Assembly (NCBI GenBank): GCA_002722515.1
Contig: PBMH01000034.1
Span: forward strand, 1-63,796
Length of the DNA: 63,796 bases
Direction of reading: 5' to 3'
DNA from: Alphaproteobacteria bacterium
Lineage (GTDB): Bacteria > Pseudomonadota > Alphaproteobacteria > UBA6615
Made by a program: the position numbers and the translations under genes. Shown piece by piece: positions 59,785 to 63,796 of the stretch. Each line of letters opens with the position of its first letter. The first letter of the stretch is position 1. Under the pieces are notes generated by a model. The model ran no database searches. It was given only the letters and a program-made list of their open reading frames with translations, and was not told the DNA's origin.

Positions 59785-60282
59785 ATGAGTAACGCCAAGC
59801 GTACGGCTGCGGAGCTGACTGTAGATCCAAAACTACTGCCGGAGGAATCGGGTTCTCCTTATCCCAAGCCCTATGATGCGCTGGTCGCTGGTAGACACCG
59901 AACCCGGCTGTCACCGGTACTCGGGCTGTCGAGTTATGGTGTTAATATCGTACGAATTGAACCAGGTGGCCAGTCGTCGGCACGCCACTGGCACTCAGAA
60001 CAAGACGAGTTTGTTTACATCCTCGAAGGCGAGGCGACCTTGGTGACCGACGAGGGTGAGACGTTGCTCTCGTCGGGCATGGCTGCGGGCTTTCCGGCGG
60101 GTAATCCAAACGGGCACACCCTTGCAAACCGTAGCGATAATGATGTGCTAGCACTCGAGGTGGGCGATCGGCCGCGCATCGAGGATGTCACCTACCCCGA
60201 TATCGACATGGCAAATGCTGTACGCGACGGAAAACCGCATTTTCTGCGCAAGGATGGCTCGCCTTTCGGGGGCGAAGATTAG
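59785..60282 (+). CDS. cupin-domain protein
   Basis: Cupin of 165 residues with a full metal set: His68, His70 and Glu75 in RHWHSEQDEFVYILEG, and His111 in GNPNGHTLANRS. A C-terminal stretch ends RKDGSPFGG. It resembles an uncharacterised cupin group widespread in proteobacteria (recalled, not searched). It is probably co-transcribed with the glyoxalase-like gene. It is not closely related to the two small cupins before rpsB. Substrate unknown. Confidence 0.85.
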   Translation: MSNAKRTAAELTVDPKLLPEESGSPYPKPYDALVAGRHRTRLSPVLGLSSYGVNIVRIEPGGQSSARHWHSEQDEFVYILEGEATLVTDEGETLLSSGMAAGFPAGNPNGHTLANRSDNDVLALEVGDRPRIEDVTYPDIDMANAVRDGKPHFLRKDGSPFGGED

Positions 60283-60355
60283 ATGCAAGCGCTGGCCAAC
60301 AAAAGTGAATCGGCCGCCGACGAAGAATTCTTAGACGCAGTTTTTCGGGTAGTAT

Positions 60356-61657
60356 TTACCGCTTCTCGATCGGGGGATACGCGCGTTCGGTTGGACCGGT
60401 GAATAGCTGCCGCGGGCGTCCGATGCGCTGCCCTGGATCCTCTATCATTTCCTTCCATTGGGCAATCCAGCCTACTGTGCGCGCCATTGCGAACAGTACG
60501 GTAAACATGCTTGTCGGGAAGCCGATCGCCTTGAAGATGATGCCTGAGTAAAAGTCGACATTTGGGAACAGCTTCCGGTCGACGAAATATTCGTCTTCCA
60601 GCGCGATCCTTTCGAGTTCCATGGCTAGGCCCAGCAACGGGTCGTTCGCTGCACCAACCTCGTCCAGAACTTCGTCGGCCGAGGCTTTTAGTACCCCTGC
60701 GCGCGGATCGTAGTTCTTGTAGACCCGATGACCGAAGCCCATTAGGCGAAATGGATCATCTTTGTCTTTGGCGCGCTCAAGAAACTCGGGAATATTCTTC
60801 TTATCACCTATCTGCGCTAGCATCTCGAGAACAGCTTGGTTAGCGCCTCCGTGGGCTGGTCCCCAGAGGGTTGCGATACCCGAAGCTATGCAGGCAAATG
60901 GGTTGGCGCCTGACGAACCGGCGAGACGCACGGTCGAGGTTGAGGCATTCTGCTCGTGATCGGCGTGCAGTATGAAGATTTTATCCATAGCGCGTACAAT
61001 CGCCGGGCTCGGTTTGTATTCCTCTGCTGGTACCGAAAACGTCATGTGGAGAAAGTTCTCGGCATATCCCATCTCGTTATTTGGATAAACGAAGGGCTGT
61101 CCGACAGTGTATTTGTAGGCCCAAGCTGCGATCGTCGGCATCTTGGCGATTAGCCGGTGCGAAGCGATTAGACGCTGCTGGGGATCATTGATGTCCGTGG
61201 AGTCATGATAGAAAGCCGACATGGCCCCGACCACACCGATAAGAAGGGCCATGGGGTGAGCATCACGCCGGAAGCCGCTATACAGGTTGCGTAACTGCTC
61301 GTGGATCATTGTGTGGTTGGTGATCGTTGTCTCGAACTTGGTCAGTTCGGCACGGTTCGGTAGCTCTTTGTGCAGCAGGAGGTAGCAGACTTCGAGGAAA
61401 GTGCTGTTCTTAGTCAAGTCCTCGATTGAGTAACCGCCGTGGCGTAGAATGCCTATGTCGCCGTCAATATAAGTAAGCTCGGAATCGCAGCTGGCCGTCG
61501 AAGTGTAGGACGGGTCGTAAGTGAACATGTCCGTTTCGGCATAGAGCTTACGGACGTCAATCACGCGTGGCCCCTCTGTCCCCTCCAGTATTGGCAGTTC
61601 GACAGTTTTGTCGCCGATCGTCAGGGTAGCTGTATCAACGGTTTTAGGCTCACTCAT
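60356..61657 (-). CDS. gltA: citrate synthase
   Basis: Condenses acetyl-CoA and oxaloacetate at the entry to the TCA cycle, 433 residues from the ATG at 61657, which has a GGAGAG site. An ATG at 61693 would add 12 residues. The catalytic histidines lie in [12 protein letters not shown] and [15 protein letters not shown], and the aspartate in [10 protein letters not shown]. The extra N-terminal domain marks the type II, NADH-sensitive hexameric form. It converges on the cupin gene. Confidence 0.97.
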   Translation of the reverse strand: MSEPKTVDTATLTIGDKTVELPILEGTEGPRVIDVRKLYAETDMFTYDPSYTSTASCDSELTYIDGDIGILRHGGYSIEDLTKNSTFLEVCYLLLHKELPNRAELTKFETTITNHTMIHEQLRNLYSGFRRDAHPMALLIGVVGAMSAFYHDSTDINDPQQRLIASHRLIAKMPTIAAWAYKYTVGQPFVYPNNEMGYAENFLHMTFSVPAEEYKPSPAIVRAMDKIFILHADHEQNASTSTVRLAGSSGANPFACIASGIATLWGPAHGGANQAVLEMLAQIGDKKNIPEFLERAKDKDDPFRLMGFGHRVYKNYDPRAGVLKASADEVLDEVGAANDPLLGLAMELERIALEDEYFVDRKLFPNVDFYSGIIFKAIGFPTSMFTVLFAMARTVGWIAQWKEMIEDPGQRIGRPRQLFTGPTERAYPPIEKR

Positions 61658-61796
61658 GTAACTCTCCACCCAAGTACCGCGCGTAATATGCATCTTGGGA
61701 GCATATCCGGCGAGCTAGAATCATGTTGCGCCGCACTCTAGTCGGCGAAGGCCCATTCGGCAATGTCGCAGAACCGCGCAGTTCAAGATTCAAAAC

Positions 61797-63200
61797 CTAG
61801 TTGGCGCTATTTTCTAGGCGCGCAAGCGTCTCATCCCGGCCTAGCACTGCCATAATCTCAAAAATGCTGGGAGATACGTGAGAACCAGTCAGTGCAGCGC
61901 GCAGAGGCTGCGCAATCTTGCCAAGCTTTAAATCTCTACATTCCGCAAAATCTCGTACCATACGGTCAAGTTTTATCTCGTTCCAAGATGTAGCCTTTTG
62001 TAGCAATTCGGCAAGCGCCTTGAGGGTCTCCCGTGCGGTACTGTCGGCCAGCATCGATAGAGCCTTTCCATTCATTGGAATTGGATTGTTTAAGATATAA
62101 AAATAAGAAGAATCAATAAGTTCACGAGTGTTGTTTGCACGTGAGGCGAGTCCGGGCATGCCTTCAATTAGGCGTCTTTCGGCGTCAGTAGAAAGATTTT
62201 TCCCGACCACCTCGGTGTCGGAAAGTATGATAGCCGCAAGCCGTTCGGGGGTGGCAACCTTCAGATAATGCGCGTTGAGATTTGTAAGTTTGTTCATGTC
62301 GAAGCGGGCTGGAGAACGGCCTACATTCCCTAGGTCGAACCATTCGACTGCCTGCTCACGCGAAATGATTTCGTCGTCCCCGTGGGACCAACCGAGGCGC
62401 AGGAGATAGTTGCACATAGCCTCGGGTAGGATGCCCATTTCTTCGTAGGCGTCGACGCCTAATGCACCGTGCCTCTTAGATAGCTTCGCTCCGTCGGTGC
62501 CGTGAATTAACGGTATATGAGCGTAATCTGGCGGTTGCCAGCCGCAGGCGGTGAACAAGTGATGCTGCCGGAAGGCATTGTTAAGGTGATCATCGCCGCG
62601 AATCGCATGGGTCACACCCATGTCATGGTCATCAATGACCACTGCCAGCATATAGGTCGGCGTGCCGTCTGACCGTAGGATAATGAAGTCGTCCAACGTG
62701 TCGTTGGCCTTTGTTACGTTGCCTTGGACCAGATCGTGGATTGTGGTTTCGCCGTCTAGGGGCATCTTTATGCGTACAACGGGTTTTATGTCCGCCGGCG
62801 CCTCGGCCGGCTCTCGGTCGCGCCAGCGACCGTCATAGACACGCGTGGACCCGCCCGAAAATTTTGTACTCTCTCGCATCGCTGCGAGTTCTTCCGGAGT
62901 GCAGTAACATCTATAGGCCTTGCCTTCTGCGATAAGGAGTTCGACCACCTCGCGATGTCGATCGACGTTTTGTGACTGGTAGGTCGTACCGTCGTTCCAA
63001 TCCAGATTCAGCCATTTCATGCCATGTAGGATTGCTGCGATGGCCTCGTCAGTCGAACGTTTGCGGTCTGTATCTTCGATCCGTAGTAAAAATTTGCCAC
63101 CATGATGGCGCGCAAAAAGATAATTAAACAGTGCAGTTCGCGCACCGCCAATATGCAAAAATCCAGTTGGCGATGGTGCAAAACGGGTAACGACGGTCAT
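61797..63200 (-). CDS. gltX: glutamate-tRNA ligase
   Basis: Class I synthetase, 467 residues. The HIGH-type motif is FAPSPTGFLHIGGARTALFN near residue 10-25 and the KMSKS-type motif is AKLSKRHG. RIEDTDRKRS and the C-terminal anticodon-binding domain are present. It is upstream of gltA on the same strand with 139 bases between. Whether it charges only tRNA-Glu or also tRNA-Gln cannot be decided here. Confidence 0.96.
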   Translation of the reverse strand: MTVVTRFAPSPTGFLHIGGARTALFNYLFARHHGGKFLLRIEDTDRKRSTDEAIAAILHGMKWLNLDWNDGTTYQSQNVDRHREVVELLIAEGKAYRCYCTPEELAAMRESTKFSGGSTRVYDGRWRDREPAEAPADIKPVVRIKMPLDGETTIHDLVQGNVTKANDTLDDFIILRSDGTPTYMLAVVIDDHDMGVTHAIRGDDHLNNAFRQHHLFTACGWQPPDYAHIPLIHGTDGAKLSKRHGALGVDAYEEMGILPEAMCNYLLRLGWSHGDDEIISREQAVEWFDLGNVGRSPARFDMNKLTNLNAHYLKVATPERLAAIILSDTEVVGKNLSTDAERRLIEGMPGLASRANNTRELIDSSYFYILNNPIPMNGKALSMLADSTARETLKALAELLQKATSWNEIKLDRMVRDFAECRDLKLGKIAQPLRAALTGSHVSPSIFEIMAVLGRDETLARLENSAN

Positions 63201-63552
63201 GGCTGTTCCGCTCGGTCGGGCATAATAACTTTTGTTCGTATGGCGTTGTCGAACTCAATCGTCAAGTAATGGGTGTTGGCATCACTTGACATTGGGCATC
63301 CGGCACGAGGGCGTTGGTAACATCCTACTCCCTGGGCAACTGTGTACTTATCCGACTGGGTGCTGCCGACGCCCGTGCCGCCATTTCGTGACTTCAGGGT
63401 TAAGATAGTGAACTAGTCATTGTGGCTTCCTTTGGCGCACCAGAGGATTTCGTGTTGACCGCAATGAACTAGAAATAGCAGCCATCCGCGATGTAACTGC
63501 TGTCAACGCCTTTTACGCGGCCGGCCCAGTTTTATATCCTGTCGACATGTGA
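63201..63552. other. 352-base gap between gltX and lexA
   Basis: No gene is visible. The gap holds a strong dyad at 63261-63290 (GTCAAGT-A-ATG, 8 bases, CAT-C-ACTTGAC), which overlaps a possible minus-strand -35 box (TTGACG, 63260-63265) of gltX. The word TGAACTAG occurs twice, near 63410 and 63463. A weak hairpin with AGCAG/CTGCT arms near 63476-63510 may end the lexA transcript. Confidence 0.45.
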
Positions 63553-63796
63553 TCAGTACTGGCGCAGGAGACCGACAAGCTCTCCCTGCACTGCTACCTG
63601 GTCAGGGCCGAAGATGCGAGTCTCATAGGCGGGGTTGGCAGGCTCGAGGGCGACTGAGTTGTTGCGACGGCGCAGTCGCTTGAGAGTGACCTCCTGGCCC
63701 TCGACCAGGGCCACCACGATCGAGCCATTGTCGGCCGTGTCGGTTCGGCGGACAACTACCGTGTCGCCGTCGAGGATGCCGGCGTCAATCATCGAA
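63553..63796 (-). CDS. lexA: LexA repressor, C-terminal part only
   Basis: SOS repressor with S24-type self-cleaving domain. Only about 80 C-terminal residues are inside the window, because the gene starts beyond its right edge. The catalytic serine is the first full codon (63793-63795) in [11 protein letters not shown], and the catalytic lysine is in [28 protein letters not shown] is the standard C-terminus. The DNA-binding domain and promoter are not seen. Confidence 0.95.
   Translation of the reverse strand, partial: SMIDAGILDGDTVVVRRTDTADNGSIVVALVEGQEVTLKRLRRRNNSVALEPANPAYETRIFGPDQVAVQGELVGLLRQY

Overview
The window is a chromosomal segment of an alphaproteobacterium. The closest match in gene order is the Rhodospirillales type (recalled, not searched). 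Evidence for this includes an adenylylatable GlnA with a PII gene, a short proline-tRNA ligase without an editing insert, LpxI rather than LpxH in lipid A synthesis, DUF1467 beside methylmalonyl-CoA epimerase, and an unbroken nuoA-nuoN operon. No transposase, phage gene, CRISPR array or rRNA was seen. Almost all of it is core genome, with a few small gene sets set into the seams between core operons.

Layout. 1-5039 (minus strand): 5'-partial parE is not the case here; parE has its start inside the window and runs off the left edge. Upstream of it lie glnA, glnB with a sigma-54-like promoter, and a class I aminotransferase. 5320-12915 (plus): tRNA-His, tRNA-Leu, then the protein quality control genes tig, clpP (with a heat-shock-like promoter), clpX and lon, then hupB and tRNA-Val. 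12996-16565: a three-gene insert (double OsmC protein, flavin monooxygenase, esterase) between tRNA-Val and tRNA-Asp. 16961-31073: the 14 complex I genes nuoA-N, mostly overlapping or closely spaced. 31076-34990: birA, coaX, rnj, mce and a DUF1467 gene. 35007-36808: divergent chrA and tag. 37044-43989: proS, lolC, lolD and dnaE, the last carrying an apparent +1 frameshift near its 3' end. 44076-44757: two paralogous small cupin genes. 44950-59337: the long run rpsB, tsf, pyrH, frr, uppS, cdsA, dxr, rseP, bamA, skp, lpxD, fabZ, lpxA, lpxI, lpxB. 59376-60282: a glyoxalase-type gene and a third cupin. 60356-63796 (minus): gltA, gltX and the 3' part of lexA.

How the genes fit together. PII and glutamine synthetase form a nitrogen assimilation unit. 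Trigger factor, ClpXP and Lon form a folding and proteolysis block. Nuo supplies the proton-pumping NADH dehydrogenase. The rpsB-lpxB block joins translation factors, isoprenoid and phospholipid precursors, outer-membrane protein assembly and lipid A synthesis, so it is mainly an envelope growth operon.

I did not find a convincing new multi-gene system. The observations most worth checking are the dnaE frameshift, the OsmC/LLM/esterase insert between two tRNA genes, the tandem cupin pair, a structured leader before rpsB, strong dyads upstream of dnaE and between gltX and lexA, and terminator-like hairpins whose U-tract lies on the strand opposite to the neighbouring genes. All promoter, leader and terminator calls come from reading by eye.
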